Below, in pieces: positions 44,513-53,891 of a stretch of 64,000 nucleotides of DNA (position 1 is its first letter; the number at the start of each line of letters is the position of its first letter). A program made the translations under genes and the position numbers. Under the pieces are notes generated by a model that saw only the letters and a program-made list of their open reading frames with translations, did not search any database and was not told the DNA's origin. The DNA is from Haloferax gibbonsii ATCC 33959 (GTDB lineage: Archaea > Halobacteriota > Halobacteria > Halobacteriales > Haloferacaceae). The stretch spans positions 208,210-272,209 of the forward strand of contig NZ_AOLJ01000022.1 of assembly GCF_000336775.1 (NCBI RefSeq). The letters are read 5' to 3'.

Positions 44513-45352
44513 TCAGTACGACTCGCCGGCGCGGTCGAGAATGTTCTCGGCCTGTTTGACGAGCGGGGCGTCTATCATCTCGCCGTCGACGCCGAAGACG
44601 CCTCGACCCTCGCTGGCGGCCTCGTCGCGGGCGCGGAGCACCTTCTTGGCCCACGCGACGTCCTCGTCGTCGGGCGAGAACGCCTCGTTGATGACGGGGA
44701 CCTGCGCGGGATGGATGGCGAGTTTCCCGTCGTAGCCGAGTCGTCGACCGAACGCGGCGTCCTCGCGGAGCCCCGCCTCGTCCCGATAGTCGACGTGAAG
44801 GGTGTCGATGGCGTCGACGCCGGCGGCCGCGGCCGCGACGACGACGCGCTCGCGGGCGTAGAGCACCTCGGTTCCCTCGTCGGACCGAGTCGCACCCACG
44901 TCGGCGGCGAAGTCCTCCGCGCCGAAGACGACGGCGGTCGTGTCGGGCGCGGCCGCGACCTCGGGGGCGGCGAGGACGCCCGCCGCGCTCTCGACGATGG
45001 CGATGACGGGACAGTCCGCGCCGGCCTCGCGGGCCGCGACGGCGACGCTCGTCACGTCGTCGGCGCTCGTCGCCTTCGGGACCACGAGCGCGTCCGGCGG
45101 GTGGGCGGCGCAGACGGCGGCGATGTCGTCGCGGCCGGCCTCGCCGGGGTTGACGCGGACCGCGACCTCGGCGTCGGGGTCGAAGTCGGGGTCCGACAGG
45201 ACCGCGGAAACGGACTCCCGAGCCTCGGCTTTCCTGTCGGGCGAGACGGCGTCTTCGAGGTCGAAGACGAGCACGTCCGCGCCCGCGCCGGGGGCTTTCC
45301 GCAGCAGTTCGGGTCGGTCGCCGGGGGAAAACAGGACGCTTCGTCGGGGCAT
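44513..45352 (-). CDS. CitE/HpcH-family CoA lyase
   Basis: A 279-residue TIM-barrel lyase of the CitE family, which cleaves or forms malyl-, citramalyl- or methylmalyl-CoA type thioesters. It shows SVLFSPGDRPELLRKA, VFDLEDAVSPDRKAEAR (metal-binding acids), VRVNP, VVPKATSADDV, IVESAAGVL, GAEDFAADVGATR and the C-terminal KLAIHPAQVPVINEAFSP. The exact substrate cannot be assigned. It lies between two glutamate dehydrogenase genes on the same strand, with small gaps, which suggests a shared role in glutamate/C4-C5 acid metabolism. Confidence 0.85.
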   Translation of the reverse strand: MPRRSVLFSPGDRPELLRKAPGAGADVLVFDLEDAVSPDRKAEARESVSAVLSDPDFDPDAEVAVRVNPGEAGRDDIAAVCAAHPPDALVVPKATSADDVTSVAVAAREAGADCPVIAIVESAAGVLAAPEVAAAPDTTAVVFGAEDFAADVGATRSDEGTEVLYARERVVVAAAAAGVDAIDTLHVDYRDEAGLREDAAFGRRLGYDGKLAIHPAQVPVINEAFSPDDEDVAWAKKVLRARDEAASEGRGVFGVDGEMIDAPLVKQAENILDRAGESY

Positions 45353-45403
45353 GGTGTGTGTATCGGGGGGAGCGGTGAAATATCGACTCGTCGCCGACCC
45401 GGC

Positions 45404-46690
45404 TCAGGGCCAGAGGCCGCGGTGTTCGTGGGCCTCGGAGACGCGTTCGAGCGCGACCATGTAGGCGGCGTCGCGCCACGTCACGTCGTGTTCCTCGACG
45501 CGCTCGCGGACGGCGGTCCACGCGCGGAGCATCTCGGTCTCCAGTTCGTCGTGGACGCGTTCGAGCGACCACGAGCGGTGGTTGAGGTCCTGCAGCCACT
45601 CGAAGTACGAGACGGTGACGCCGCCGGCGTTGGCGAGGATGTCGGGGACGACCGGAAGCTCGCGCGCCTCGAAGATTTCGCCCGCGGCGGAGGTGGTCGG
45701 GCCGTTCGCGCCCTCGACGATGAGGTTCGCCTGCACGTCGCGGGCGTTCTCGGCGGTCAGGACGTTCCCGACGGCCGCCGGGATGAGCACGTCCACGTCG
45801 AGTTCGAGCAGTTCCTCGTTCGAGAGTTTCCGCGGCGCGTCGTACTTCATGACCGCCTCGGGCTCTTCCTCGTGGGTCGGCACGTCGCGGGTGTCGAGGC
45901 CGTCGGGGTCGTAGATGGCCCCGTTCACGTCGGAGACGGCGACGACGGTCGCGCCCTCGTCGTCGAGGAGGCGCGCTGCGGGCGCGCCGACGGACCCGAA
46001 CCCTTGGACCGCGACGGTGGTGTCTTCGATGTCCCAGCCGAGGTAGTCGATGGCCTCGCGGGCGATGATGGCGACGGAGCGGCCGGGCGCGGTGTCGCGG
46101 CCCTTGCTCCCGCCGACCACAGGCGGCTTCCCCGTCACGACGCCGGGCGTCGTCTCGCCTTCCTGCATCGAGTAGGCGTCCATGAACCACGCCATCGTCT
46201 GGGCGTCGGTGCCCATGTCGGGCGCGGGGATGTCCTTCGTGGGGCCGATGAAGGGGCGAAGCTCTTCTGCGAACCGGCGGGTGAGCCGCTCTTTCTCGTC
46301 GGTCGAGAGGTCCTTGGGGTCGACGACGATGCCGCCTTTCCCGCCGCCGAACGGGAGGTCCATCACGGCGCACTTCCAGGTCATCCACATCGAGAGCCCG
46401 ATGCACTCGGCTTCGGTCACGCCGGGGTGGAACCGGAGGCCGCCCTTGTACGGCCCGCGGACGCTGTCGTGCTGGGCGCGGTAGCCGGTGTAGACCGCGG
46501 TCGAGCCGTCGTCGCGTTCGAGGGGCACCGAGACGCGGTGGACCTGATTCGGGTGTCGGAGCCGCTCGATGACGCCGGGGTCGACGTCGAGGTGCGCCGC
46601 CGCGCGTTCGAGCTGCCGGCGGGCCGTCTCGAGGGCTGTCTCTTCCGTCGGTTCGTCGTCCGTCGCGGTGGATGGTGCTGCGGATGCCAT
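45404..46690 (-). CDS. gdhA: Glutamate dehydrogenase (second of two)
   Basis: A 428-residue paralogue of the downstream enzyme. It has [53 protein letters not shown] and [17 protein letters not shown]. The N-terminus carries a ~20-residue Thr/Glu-rich extension. The two copies differ throughout, so the duplication is old. A 214-base divergent region separates it from the MaoC gene; AT-rich sequence at 46796-46832 may hold its promoter, which would give a leader of roughly 100 bases. Confidence 0.95.
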   Translation of the reverse strand: MASAAPSTATDDEPTEETALETARRQLERAAAHLDVDPGVIERLRHPNQVHRVSVPLERDDGSTAVYTGYRAQHDSVRGPYKGGLRFHPGVTEAECIGLSMWMTWKCAVMDLPFGGGKGGIVVDPKDLSTDEKERLTRRFAEELRPFIGPTKDIPAPDMGTDAQTMAWFMDAYSMQEGETTPGVVTGKPPVVGGSKGRDTAPGRSVAIIAREAIDYLGWDIEDTTVAVQGFGSVGAPAARLLDDEGATVVAVSDVNGAIYDPDGLDTRDVPTHEEEPEAVMKYDAPRKLSNEELLELDVDVLIPAAVGNVLTAENARDVQANLIVEGANGPTTSAAGEIFEARELPVVPDILANAGGVTVSYFEWLQDLNHRSWSLERVHDELETEMLRAWTAVRERVEEHDVTWRDAAYMVALERVSEAHEHRGLWP

Positions 46691-46875
46691 GATGGTTCGT
46701 GCCGGGCGGATGCCGGCTGAGCCGGGAGACAGACGCGCTGTCCCGCGCCCGTCGCGGCCGGCGAATCGGCCGCCATCGGGCGCTTTCGCAATCCTCTATT
46801 GTGGATAATTATAATGGTTGTTATCTAGTTTCGCTCGGGGCAATAGTTGTCACACCGGAGGGCCGACCGGCACGG

Positions 46876-46882
46876 TTTTATC
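46876..46882 (+). promoter_or_regulatory. TATA box of the MaoC-like gene
   Basis: TTTTATC lies 23-29 bases before the ATG at 46905, consistent with leaderless transcription of the MaoC-like gene. Confidence 0.5.
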
Positions 46883-46904
46883 ACGGTCTATCACACGGTT
46901 CACC

Positions 46905-47375
46905 ATGACCGGGCTGTACTACGAGGAGTTCGAGGTCGGTCAGACCATCGAACACGAGAAGCGACGGACCGTCTCGGAGTCGGACAACCAGCGCTTCTGC
47001 GACATGACGATGAACCAGCAGCCGCTCCACCTCGACGCCGAGTTCGCGGGCGACTCGCAGTTCGGCGAGCGACTGGTCAACGGTCTCTACACCATGAGCC
47101 TCGCGGTCGGTCTCTCGGTTCCCGACACGACAGACGGGACCATCGTGGCGAACCTCAGCTACGACGACGTGTCCCACCCGAACCCGGTGTTCCACGGCGA
47201 CACGCTCCGCGCGCAGACGACCGTCCTCGACAAGCGCGAGACCTCCGACGGCGAGCGCGGCGTGGTGACGATGAAAGTCGAGATGTTCAATCAGGACGAC
47301 GACCTGGTCTGCGAGTTCGAGCGGACGGCGCTGTCGCTGAAACGCGAGTTCGCCGCCGACGCGGACGACGCCTGA
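46905..47375 (+). CDS. MaoC-family hydratase
   Basis: A 156-residue hot-dog-fold protein. The hydratase-2 type pattern is visible: the opening YYEEFEVGQTIEHEKRRTVSESDNQRFCDMTMNQQPLHLDAEFA with catalytic Asp/His equivalents (N-QQPLHLD), then GERLVNGLYTMSLAVGL and HPNPVFHGDTLRAQTTV. It should hydrate an enoyl-CoA type substrate; mesaconyl-CoA is a possibility because a CitE-like lyase is near, but the protein is much shorter than known mesaconyl-CoA hydratases. ATG at 46905 fits the TATA spacing. Confidence 0.82.
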   Translation: MTGLYYEEFEVGQTIEHEKRRTVSESDNQRFCDMTMNQQPLHLDAEFAGDSQFGERLVNGLYTMSLAVGLSVPDTTDGTIVANLSYDDVSHPNPVFHGDTLRAQTTVLDKRETSDGERGVVTMKVEMFNQDDDLVCEFERTALSLKREFAADADDA

Positions 47376-47476
47376 GCCGGGCCGGGCCGGGTCGGGCTGG
47401 GTCGAGCCACGGCGCGTCGCCCCGCGTCTCCGCGACCCACCCGCACCGTTTTCTCCCCGGGGTCGCTAGCCGGGAC

Positions 47477-47932
47477 ATGGATTTCGACGGCCTCTCCGCG
47501 CGGGCCGCCTCGGCGGCCGACTGGTCCGCTTCGGTCGCCGCCCGCGCCCCGGAGCCGATGACGGTCGCCCGGGTCGGCCTCGGCGCGATGGTGTTCGCCG
47601 CGGGCGTCCACAAGCTTCTGGACCCGCTTTCGTGGTCGGCCTACGTCGTCCCGTGGCTCGCGCCGCTGCTCGTCGTCTCGCCGGTGACGTTCATGCTCGC
47701 AAACGGCGTCCTCGAAGTCGGGTTCGGCGCGGCCATCGTCGCCGACCGCTACACCGCCCTCGCGAGCGCCGTCGCGGCCGTCTCGCTGTCGGCGACGTGT
47801 CTCTACCTCGCGGTCGTCTTCGTCGCGGAGGGCGGCCTGTTCGGCGACGTGCTCGCCCGCGACATCGGGCTCGCGGGGCTCGCGTGGGCCGTCTTGGTCG
47901 AGTCGCTCCGGCGGCCTACCCGAACACCGTGA
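47477..47932 (+). CDS. DoxX-like membrane protein
   Basis: A 151-residue membrane protein with four predicted helices after a ~35-residue soluble start. The DoxX-like first helix VARVGLGAMVFAAGVHKLLDPLSWSAYV is clear. DoxX-type proteins are linked to quinone-related redox reactions in membranes. Its end overlaps the convergent DUF5658 gene by 17 bases. Confidence 0.72.
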   Translation: MDFDGLSARAASAADWSASVAARAPEPMTVARVGLGAMVFAAGVHKLLDPLSWSAYVVPWLAPLLVVSPVTFMLANGVLEVGFGAAIVADRYTALASAVAAVSLSATCLYLAVVFVAEGGLFGDVLARDIGLAGLAWAVLVESLRRPTRTP

Positions 47933-48275
47933 CGAGGATGAGCTGGGTGTTCATCAGCCCGGCGACGCCCCACGGAACGGCCACGCCGATGGGAATCGCG
48001 CCGCGGTAGCGGCCGGGGAGGACGTGCCACGCGACGACCGCGACCGCGAGGACGACGAGCTTCAGCGAGATGAGCGCGCCCACCGGGCCGAACGCGGGGA
48101 TGAGCGCGAGGACGACGGGGTTCAGTTCGGCGAGGCCTCGGCCGAGCCCGTAGAGCGTCGTCAACACGTCGAGGACGAACGCCAGCATCGTCACGGTCCA
48201 GAGGACGTGCTCGTCGCTTACCGCGTGTGCGAGTGCCGCTCGGGGCGTCTCGGGAAGGGGAACTTCGTGGCTCAT
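47916..48275 (-). CDS. DUF5658-type membrane protein
   Basis: A 119-residue protein with three or four membrane segments. The sequence LDVLTTLYGLGRGLAELNPVVLALIPAFG matches what I recall of DUF5658. The conserved Asp and Asn-Pro near membrane helices hint at a transport or enzymatic role, but none is known. It converges on the DoxX-like gene with a 17-base overlap. Confidence 0.7.
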   Translation of the reverse strand: MSHEVPLPETPRAALAHAVSDEHVLWTVTMLAFVLDVLTTLYGLGRGLAELNPVVLALIPAFGPVGALISLKLVVLAVAVVAWHVLPGRYRGAIPIGVAVPWGVAGLMNTQLILVTVFG

Positions 48276-48464
48276 GGCGGGCTATCGGCAGGCGACGGCC
48301 CCGAAGCCGGGACGTGACAGGTCGGGTGGGACCGAGTGGGACGGAACGGGAGTCGGCCGACGATGAGGTCCGTAGCATCCCGACCGTCCTCAGTACGAGC
48401 CGCTTAGGTCAGTTACCGTGAGATTACCCGCCGGAAAAACGGAGCATTAACCGCCGAGGTCGGC

Positions 48465-50210
48465 TCAGAGAACCGTTCCGTGCTTCTTGTCGGGAAGCGA
48501 CTTGTCCACGTCGGCGTAGAACTCGAAGCGGGCGACGAGCTCGTCGCGGAGGCTCGACGGCGGGACGATTTCGTCGATGACGACCTCGCTCGCCATCCGG
48601 TGGGCGTCGATGTCCTCGCGGTACTCCTCGCGGAGTTCGTCTTCCATCCGCGCCCGCTCTTCGGGGTCGTCGATGTCGGCGAGCTTGTTCGCGTAGACCG
48701 CGTTGATGGCGGCTTCCGGACCCATGATGCCGATTTCGCCCGAGGGGAGTGCGATGACGCTCTCCGGGTCGTAGGCGGGGCCGCCCATGGCGTAGATGCC
48801 CGCGCCGTAGGCCTTCCGCACGATGACGGTCTGTTTGGGCACCGTCGCCGACGACGTGGCGTAGATGAACTTCTTGCCCTTCTCCAGGATGGCGTCCTTT
48901 TCGACCTGCGAGCCGGCCATGAAGCCGGGCGTGTCGCAGAGGTAGAGAAGCGGAATCTCGTAGGCGTCGCAGGTCCAGATGAACTCCGCGGCCTTCTCGG
49001 CGGCGTCGGGGAAGATGGCCCCCGACCGCTCGGTCGGCTGGTTGGCGACGATGCCGACCGGCCGGCCGTCGATGCGGGCGAACGCGGTGACGATTTCCTT
49101 GCCGTAGTCGGGCTTCAGTTCGAACACGGACTCCGCGTCGACGGCGCGCTCGATGAGGTCGTGGGCGTCGTAGGGGCGGTTCGGCGACTCGGGGATGAGT
49201 TCGTCGATGCCGTCGGGCGAGTACCGCGGCGGTTTCGGCTCCGAACGAGGCGGCTTCTCGCCGGCCTTGTCGGGGAGGTAGGTGACGAGCTGCGAGACGA
49301 GTTCGCGGGCGTGCGCCTCGTCGCGGGCGACGAGGTCGGCGCTGCCGGACTCCTCGGCGTGCATCCGCGCGCCGCCGAGGTCCTGCATGGATATCTCCTC
49401 GCCGGTGACCATCTTCACCATGCGCGGCGAGGCGATGGCCATCGCGGACATCCCCTCGACCATGATGGTGAAGTCGGCGAAGACGGGCGTGTAGGCCGCG
49501 CCGGCGATACACGGCCCGTAGAGGACGCATATCTGCGGGACGTACCCCGAGAGCATCGAGTGGTTGTAGTAGTACTTCCCGATGCCCTCGCGGTTGGCGA
49601 AGAAGCCGGTCTGCTGGTCGATGCGGCCGCCCGAGGAGTCCATCAGGTAGAGCACCGGCTTGCCGGTCTTGAGCGCCCGCTGTTGCATGCGGAGGAACTT
49701 CTCGACGCCGCGGCGGGCCATCGACCCGGCCTTGACGGTGAAGTCGTTGGCCATGAAGTGGAGGTCGCGACCCTCGAACTCGGCGGCACCCGTGAGGAGA
49801 CCGTCGCCGGGCAGCCGGGTGTTCGGGTCCGCCTCGTCGACCTCGGGGGAGTTCTCGTGCCACGAGTCGAAGTTGGCGAACTTGCCGTCTTCGAACTTCA
49901 GTCCCTCCGGGAACCAGCGGTCGAGGCGGTCGCGGACGAACAGTTTGCCGGACTCCGGCAATCGCTGTTTGTACTTCTCGGGGCCGCCGCCGAGGATGTC
50001 GGCGATTTCCTCGCGGAGTTTCTCCTCGCGCTCGGTTGGTCCCATGTCGTCGTCGAGCGGGAAGGTGTCCGCGGGCGGTTCGGCGTCCGCGACGGCCTCC
50101 TCGCCGTCGCCGACGAAGACGCTCACGTCCGTCCCGAGGTGTCGCGCCAGCGCGCTGGCGATGGCCTCGGCCTCGTCGCCGGTCGCGCCGTCGCCGATTC
50201 TGACCTTCAT
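48465..50210 (-). CDS. Acyl-CoA carboxylase, carboxyltransferase (beta) subunit
   Basis: A 581-residue carboxyltransferase of the propionyl/acetyl-CoA carboxylase beta family, which transfers CO2 from biotin to an acyl-CoA. Crotonase-fold halves are visible: GRDLHFMANDFTVKAGSMARRGVEKFLRMQQ, DSSGGRIDQQTG, YGPCIAGAAYTP, then GIVANQPTERSGAIFPDAAEKAAEF, DTPGFMAGSQVEKDAIL and IMGPEAAINAVYANKL. The first ~50 residues (MKVRIGDGATGDEAEAIASA...) are an unusual extension. No biotin carboxylase is adjacent. ATG at 50210 fits this start. Confidence 0.9.
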   Translation of the reverse strand: MKVRIGDGATGDEAEAIASALARHLGTDVSVFVGDGEEAVADAEPPADTFPLDDDMGPTEREEKLREEIADILGGGPEKYKQRLPESGKLFVRDRLDRWFPEGLKFEDGKFANFDSWHENSPEVDEADPNTRLPGDGLLTGAAEFEGRDLHFMANDFTVKAGSMARRGVEKFLRMQQRALKTGKPVLYLMDSSGGRIDQQTGFFANREGIGKYYYNHSMLSGYVPQICVLYGPCIAGAAYTPVFADFTIMVEGMSAMAIASPRMVKMVTGEEISMQDLGGARMHAEESGSADLVARDEAHARELVSQLVTYLPDKAGEKPPRSEPKPPRYSPDGIDELIPESPNRPYDAHDLIERAVDAESVFELKPDYGKEIVTAFARIDGRPVGIVANQPTERSGAIFPDAAEKAAEFIWTCDAYEIPLLYLCDTPGFMAGSQVEKDAILEKGKKFIYATSSATVPKQTVIVRKAYGAGIYAMGGPAYDPESVIALPSGEIGIMGPEAAINAVYANKLADIDDPEERARMEDELREEYREDIDAHRMASEVVIDEIVPPSSLRDELVARFEFYADVDKSLPDKKHGTVL

Positions 50211-50418
50211 ACTCGGTGATGCACCACCGTATTCAAAATGGTTTTCCATGTATGATTTGCCGGTCGGGCGAACGGAGGCCGACGACTATCTGGCCGGAGA
50301 CCGGTCGCTGTCGACGACGGAGTCCGCGGAAAACGAGTGTGCCCGGTCGTTTCGGTTCGCTCGGGACGGTCGGTGGGGTCGGCGGACTAGTCCCGCCAAT
50401 AGACGGGTCGGCCGCGCG

Positions 50419-51312
50419 TCAGTCCAGCGCCGCTTCGAGCTTCGCCACGAGGTCGGTGTTGCCGACGTACATCGGGGTCCGCGCGTGGAGGTCGTCCTTG
50501 TCCACGTCGAGGAGCGACTTCGCGCCGTCGGAGGTCGCGCCGCCGGCCGTCTCGATGACGTAGCCGATGGGGTAGCCCTCGAACTGGACGCGGAGTTTGC
50601 CCTCGGGGGCGGACTCCAGCGTGGGGTACGCGAAGATGCCGCCGTAGGTGAGAATCTGGTTCACGTCGCCGATCATCGACCCGCCGTAGCGGAGCTTGCG
50701 CGAGGCGTCCTGTTCGACCTCGCGGGCGAACGTCTCGAAGTCGTCGGTCCAGTCGGGGACGCGGCCGCCGAAGCCGTAGACCGACCCCTCGTCGGGGAGG
50801 GTGACGTCCTCGCGGACGAGTTCGTAGCTCGCGTCGTCGTGGATGACGTACTCGTCGACGGTGCCGTTGCGGGCGACGACCATCGTCATGACGGGGCCGT
50901 AGAGGACGTAACCCGCGGCGACGAGGTCGCGGCCGTGGGCCGGCAGCGGGGCCTCGTACACCGCGAAGATGGTCCCCATCGTGTTGTTCGGCTTCAGGTT
51001 CGACGAGCCGTCGAGGGGGTCGACCGCGACCGACAGCCGACCGGTTCCCACGTCGACGGACTCGGGGCGCTCTTCGCTGGCGTACTCGCCGACGCCCTCG
51101 AGCGCGCCGATGCGCTCGCAGAGGAGGTCGTCGGCGAACACGTCGGCGGCCATCTGCGTCTCGCCGCTCGGGTTCTCGTCCTCGGCGGTGACGCGGCGGC
51201 CGGGAAGACCGGTTCGAATCTCGGGCGCGGTGGTCGCGATGACGTCGACCACGCCGTCGATGGTCCGCACGTCGCGGGCGGTGTCGGCGGTGTTGATGTC
51301 CGTCGTCGCCAT
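50419..51312 (-). CDS. fbp: Fructose-1,6-bisphosphatase, class I
   Basis: A 297-residue gluconeogenic enzyme that hydrolyses fructose 1,6-bisphosphate. Class I signatures are the metal-binding [22 protein letters not shown] motif, [29 protein letters not shown] and [21 protein letters not shown]. The ATG at 51312 overlaps the stop of a 43-codon upstream frame (TGATG). It opposes the fba/PTS glycolytic flux elsewhere in the window, and its upstream region holds the same inverted repeat as gad. Confidence 0.95.
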   Translation of the reverse strand: MATTDINTADTARDVRTIDGVVDVIATTAPEIRTGLPGRRVTAEDENPSGETQMAADVFADDLLCERIGALEGVGEYASEERPESVDVGTGRLSVAVDPLDGSSNLKPNNTMGTIFAVYEAPLPAHGRDLVAAGYVLYGPVMTMVVARNGTVDEYVIHDDASYELVREDVTLPDEGSVYGFGGRVPDWTDDFETFAREVEQDASRKLRYGGSMIGDVNQILTYGGIFAYPTLESAPEGKLRVQFEGYPIGYVIETAGGATSDGAKSLLDVDKDDLHARTPMYVGNTDLVAKLEAALD

Positions 51313-51443
51313 CAGGCCCACCCCTCGGAGCGTCGGCGAGTCGGGCGTGAATCGTCGGCGAGGCGGGAGCGTTCCCCGAGCGTCGTCGGGGCGGGAGATA
51401 CCGTCTGCGGGGAGTCGACGGCCGTGTCGGAGCCGGGCATCAT
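51312..51443 (-). CDS. 43-codon upstream ORF coupled to fbp
   Basis: A short frame beginning [17 protein letters not shown], Pro/Thr/Arg-rich, with high G/C third positions. Its first ATG lies 25-33 bases after a strong TATA box, exactly where a leaderless message would begin, and its TGA overlaps the fbp ATG by one base. So if the promoter is right, ribosomes reach fbp only through this frame. It could be a leader peptide or the true N-terminal neighbour of fbp. No homology is recognised. Confidence 0.5.
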   Translation of the reverse strand: MMPGSDTAVDSPQTVSPAPTTLGERSRLADDSRPTRRRSEGWA

Positions 51444-51467
51444 CTGATTCAAAGTGGTGTAACTACC

Positions 51468-51476
51468 TATATAAAA
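51468..51476 (-). promoter_or_regulatory. TATA box of the fbp transcript
   Basis: TATATAAAA on the plus strand (TTTTATATA on the coding strand) stands out in the AT-rich gap. It is 25-33 bases upstream of the small upstream ORF and 156 bases from the fbp ATG. Confidence 0.65.
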
Positions 51477-51569
51477 TCTGCGTCTAATGTGGTTTAGGAG
51501 ATATTGCCGAATTCGTCCGTTATGGGGTTCGTAACGAAATATTACGGGAAATGATTCTCCGAATGAAAA

Positions 51570-51587
51570 TTACTACTCAGATAGTAA
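51570..51587 (-). promoter_or_regulatory. TrmB-type inverted repeat upstream of fbp
   Basis: TTACT-ACTCAGAT-AGTAA: arms and 8-base spacing identical to the site at the gad promoter. It lies about 95 bases upstream of the fbp TATA box, an activating position for TrmB-type regulators, whereas the gad copy overlaps the core promoter. Confidence 0.55.
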
Positions 51588-51614
51588 AAATTCGGGACGT
51601 GCGGGGCGGGACGC

Positions 51615-52553
51615 TCACTCCATCGCGTCGCGCGCCTGCGCCTTCCACGCGCTGACGACGGTCGGGTCGATTCGGAGGGCGTCGGCGACGTGTTCCGGGT
51701 CCGCGGTGGCGAGTCGCCTGACGGAGCGGACGCCCGCCTCGGCGAGCAGTTCCGCGTCGTCCTCGCCGACGCCCGCGAGCGTCGTCAGCGACTTCGGCTT
51801 CGACCGCTCGCGCCACGCCGCCTCGGCCGCGAGCGCGTCTCCCGAGCCGTCGGCTGACGCGTCCGCCGCCTCTGCCCCGCTCGGTGTCCAGTCGCCCGAC
51901 GTCGTCGGCTCCGAGCGCGCTTCCGCGCCGTCGTCCGATCCCGACGGCGTCCAGTCTCCGTCCCGCGCTGGCCCGTTCGACCCCGCCGCCTCCGTTCCGC
52001 TCGGGGTCCAATCGCCGGCGTCGCGCTCGTCGTCACCGGTACCTGCCTCGTCGGTGGCGTCCCAGTCACCCGAACTCGCGGCGACCCACGCGCGCTCGTC
52101 GTCGCCCAGCCCGCGAACCTGCGAGGAGCGTCGGTCGAGGTCGTCGCCGGAGTTGAACGACCACGAAAGCGAGTGCCAGCGCCGAATCTTCGCCGCGACG
52201 CCGGGGTTCGTCCCGGCGGCGACGAGGTCGCGGTAGCACACCTCGCCGTCGACGATAGCGTCCACGTCGATGTTCGACTCGGCGAGGGATTCGGCCGTCG
52301 CCGGGCCGACGTACTTCAGGTCCTGTAGCTCGGTCGGCACGGCGTCGCTCGCGCGTCGACCCCGCGGTCTGAGCAGGTGCGTCAGCGCCTCGTCGGGGTT
52401 CGACGGCCCCTCGTCCGCCTCGCTCGCCTCGTCCGCCTCGGTTGCCCGGTTCGTGCCCTCGCCGTCGCTCCGGCGCGCGTCCGAGACGGCTTCCCCTCCG
52501 TCCCCGCCCGCGTCGTCTTCGTCGTATCTGCCGGCGTCGTTCACCCCAGTCAC
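51615..52553 (-). CDS. Helix-hairpin-helix protein with GDWTPSG repeats
   Basis: A 312-residue acidic protein with two helix-hairpin-helix type domains. The N-terminal one reads [25 protein letters not shown], the C-terminal one [27 protein letters not shown]. They are separated by a ~110-residue low-complexity linker holding three copies of GDWTPSG and a related SGDWDAT. Such HhH pairs bind DNA or mediate protein contacts. The function of the Trp-containing repeats is unknown. An acidic ~60-residue N-terminus precedes the first domain. Confidence 0.75.
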   Translation of the reverse strand: MTGVNDAGRYDEDDAGGDGGEAVSDARRSDGEGTNRATEADEASEADEGPSNPDEALTHLLRPRGRRASDAVPTELQDLKYVGPATAESLAESNIDVDAIVDGEVCYRDLVAAGTNPGVAAKIRRWHSLSWSFNSGDDLDRRSSQVRGLGDDERAWVAASSGDWDATDEAGTGDDERDAGDWTPSGTEAAGSNGPARDGDWTPSGSDDGAEARSEPTTSGDWTPSGAEAADASADGSGDALAAEAAWRERSKPKSLTTLAGVGEDDAELLAEAGVRSVRRLATADPEHVADALRIDPTVVSAWKAQARDAME

Positions 52554-52668
52554 CGTTGCATATCCCCATTCTTGCGCCCGACTTGAGTCTTCCCGTGAAA
52601 GTCACGAGTCTGTCACTATTCCGAACGCATCGGCAAGTTTTACCTCCCCACCTCGCGCAGAACCGGAC

Positions 52669-53529
52669 ATGTACGATACCGAAGATATCGACACGGTGGG
52701 CGTCGTCGGCGCGGGAACGATGGGCAACGGCATCGCGCAGGTGGCCGCGATGGCCGGCTACGACGTGGTCATGCGCGACCTCGAAGCGGAGTACGTCGAA
52801 CGCGGCCTGTCGGCCATCGACGACAGCCTCTCGCGGTTCGTCTCGAAGGAGAAACTGACCGCGGCGGAGGCCGACGCGACCAAGGGGCGCATCTCGGGGA
52901 CGACCGAGCTCGCGGACCTCGCCGACTGCGACCTCGTGGTCGAGGCGGCCGTCGAGAACATGGACGTGAAACGCGAGGTCTTCGCCGACCTCGACGACAT
53001 CGTCCCCGAGGGCGTCGTGCTGGCGACCAACACCAGCACGCTCTCTATCACGACCATCGCGGCCGCGACCGAGCGCCCCGAACTCGTCGTCGGCCTCCAC
53101 TTCATGAACCCCGTCCCGATTATGAAGGGCGTCGAGGTCGTCCGCGGCGAGAAGACCGACGACGAGGTCGTCGCCTTCGCCCACGACTTCTCCGAGGACC
53201 TCGGCAAGGAGACGTGGGAGTCCGACGACAAGCCCGGCTTCGTCACCAACCGCATCCTCATGCCGTGGCTCAACGAGGGCATCCGCGCCTACGACGAGGG
53301 CGTCGCCTCCAAGGAGGACATCGACCGCGGCATGACCCTCGGCACGAACGTCCCGATGGGCCCGCTCACCCTCGCGGACCACATCGGCCTCGACATCTGT
53401 CTGGACGCCTCCGAGACGCTGTTCGAGGAACTCGGCGACCGCTACAAGCCGGCGTACCTGCTCAAGCGAAAGGTCGCGGCGGGCGACCTCGGCAAGAAGA
53501 CGGGCAAGGGCTTCTACGAGTACGACTAA
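52669..53529 (+). CDS. 3-Hydroxyacyl-CoA dehydrogenase
   Basis: A 286-residue NAD-dependent dehydrogenase of fatty-acid oxidation or acyl-CoA metabolism. It has the Rossmann motif [15 protein letters not shown], the catalytic Ser/Asn-His-Glu region [12 protein letters not shown]...GLHFMNPVP, and the C-terminal dimer domain with [21 protein letters not shown] and [22 protein letters not shown]. Length equals the usual single-function enzyme. It overlaps the convergent small membrane gene by four bases. Confidence 0.94.
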   Translation: MYDTEDIDTVGVVGAGTMGNGIAQVAAMAGYDVVMRDLEAEYVERGLSAIDDSLSRFVSKEKLTAAEADATKGRISGTTELADLADCDLVVEAAVENMDVKREVFADLDDIVPEGVVLATNTSTLSITTIAAATERPELVVGLHFMNPVPIMKGVEVVRGEKTDDEVVAFAHDFSEDLGKETWESDDKPGFVTNRILMPWLNEGIRAYDEGVASKEDIDRGMTLGTNVPMGPLTLADHIGLDICLDASETLFEELGDRYKPAYLLKRKVAAGDLGKKTGKGFYEYD

Positions 53530-53780
53530 CGGCGCTCTCCGGTCGCCGCCGTCTTCGACGCCGAATCCGAACCGCGGCGATAGCGCATCACACCGGCACC
53601 GACCGCTCCCGCGACCAGAAACAGCCCGCCCAGCCCAGCCAGCGCCAGCGCCAACCCTTCGACGGTCTGTGACCCGGCGGCGGCGACGAAGGCGATGAGC
53701 GCGCCGAAGAGGAACACGGCGGCGACGAATCCGCCGACGAAGAGGACGAACGACGGCGAGAGGAAGTCGTCTGCGGGCAT
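53526..53780 (-). CDS. Small two-helix membrane protein
   Basis: An 84-residue protein with two hydrophobic segments ([26 protein letters not shown] and [23 protein letters not shown]) and a basic C-terminus. No family recognised. Its 3' end overlaps the stop of the convergent dehydrogenase gene. Confidence 0.6.
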   Translation of the reverse strand: MPADDFLSPSFVLFVGGFVAAVFLFGALIAFVAAAGSQTVEGLALALAGLGGLFLVAGAVGAGVMRYRRGSDSASKTAATGERR

Positions 53781-53861
53781 ACGCTCACCTTGACCGCGAG
53801 GAGACGAAACTGTTGCCCCGCGAAGGAGAAGGCTATCAAACCTGAAATCCCGCGCGAACCC

Positions 53862-53867
53862 TTTTAT
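53862..53867 (+). promoter_or_regulatory. TATA box of the ABC exporter operon
   Basis: TTTTAT lies 25-30 bases before the ATG at 53892, the leaderless pattern. Confidence 0.55.
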
Positions 53868-53891
53868 CCCGTCCCGCGTGAAGGTCTCTCA

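Noticed and set aside
44477..46720. Long plus-strand frame of 747 codons over the gdhA/CitE region
   Set aside because: It is antisense to two glutamate dehydrogenases and a CitE-like lyase, with only low-complexity Val/Asp/Gly-type translation; a typical GC-rich shadow.
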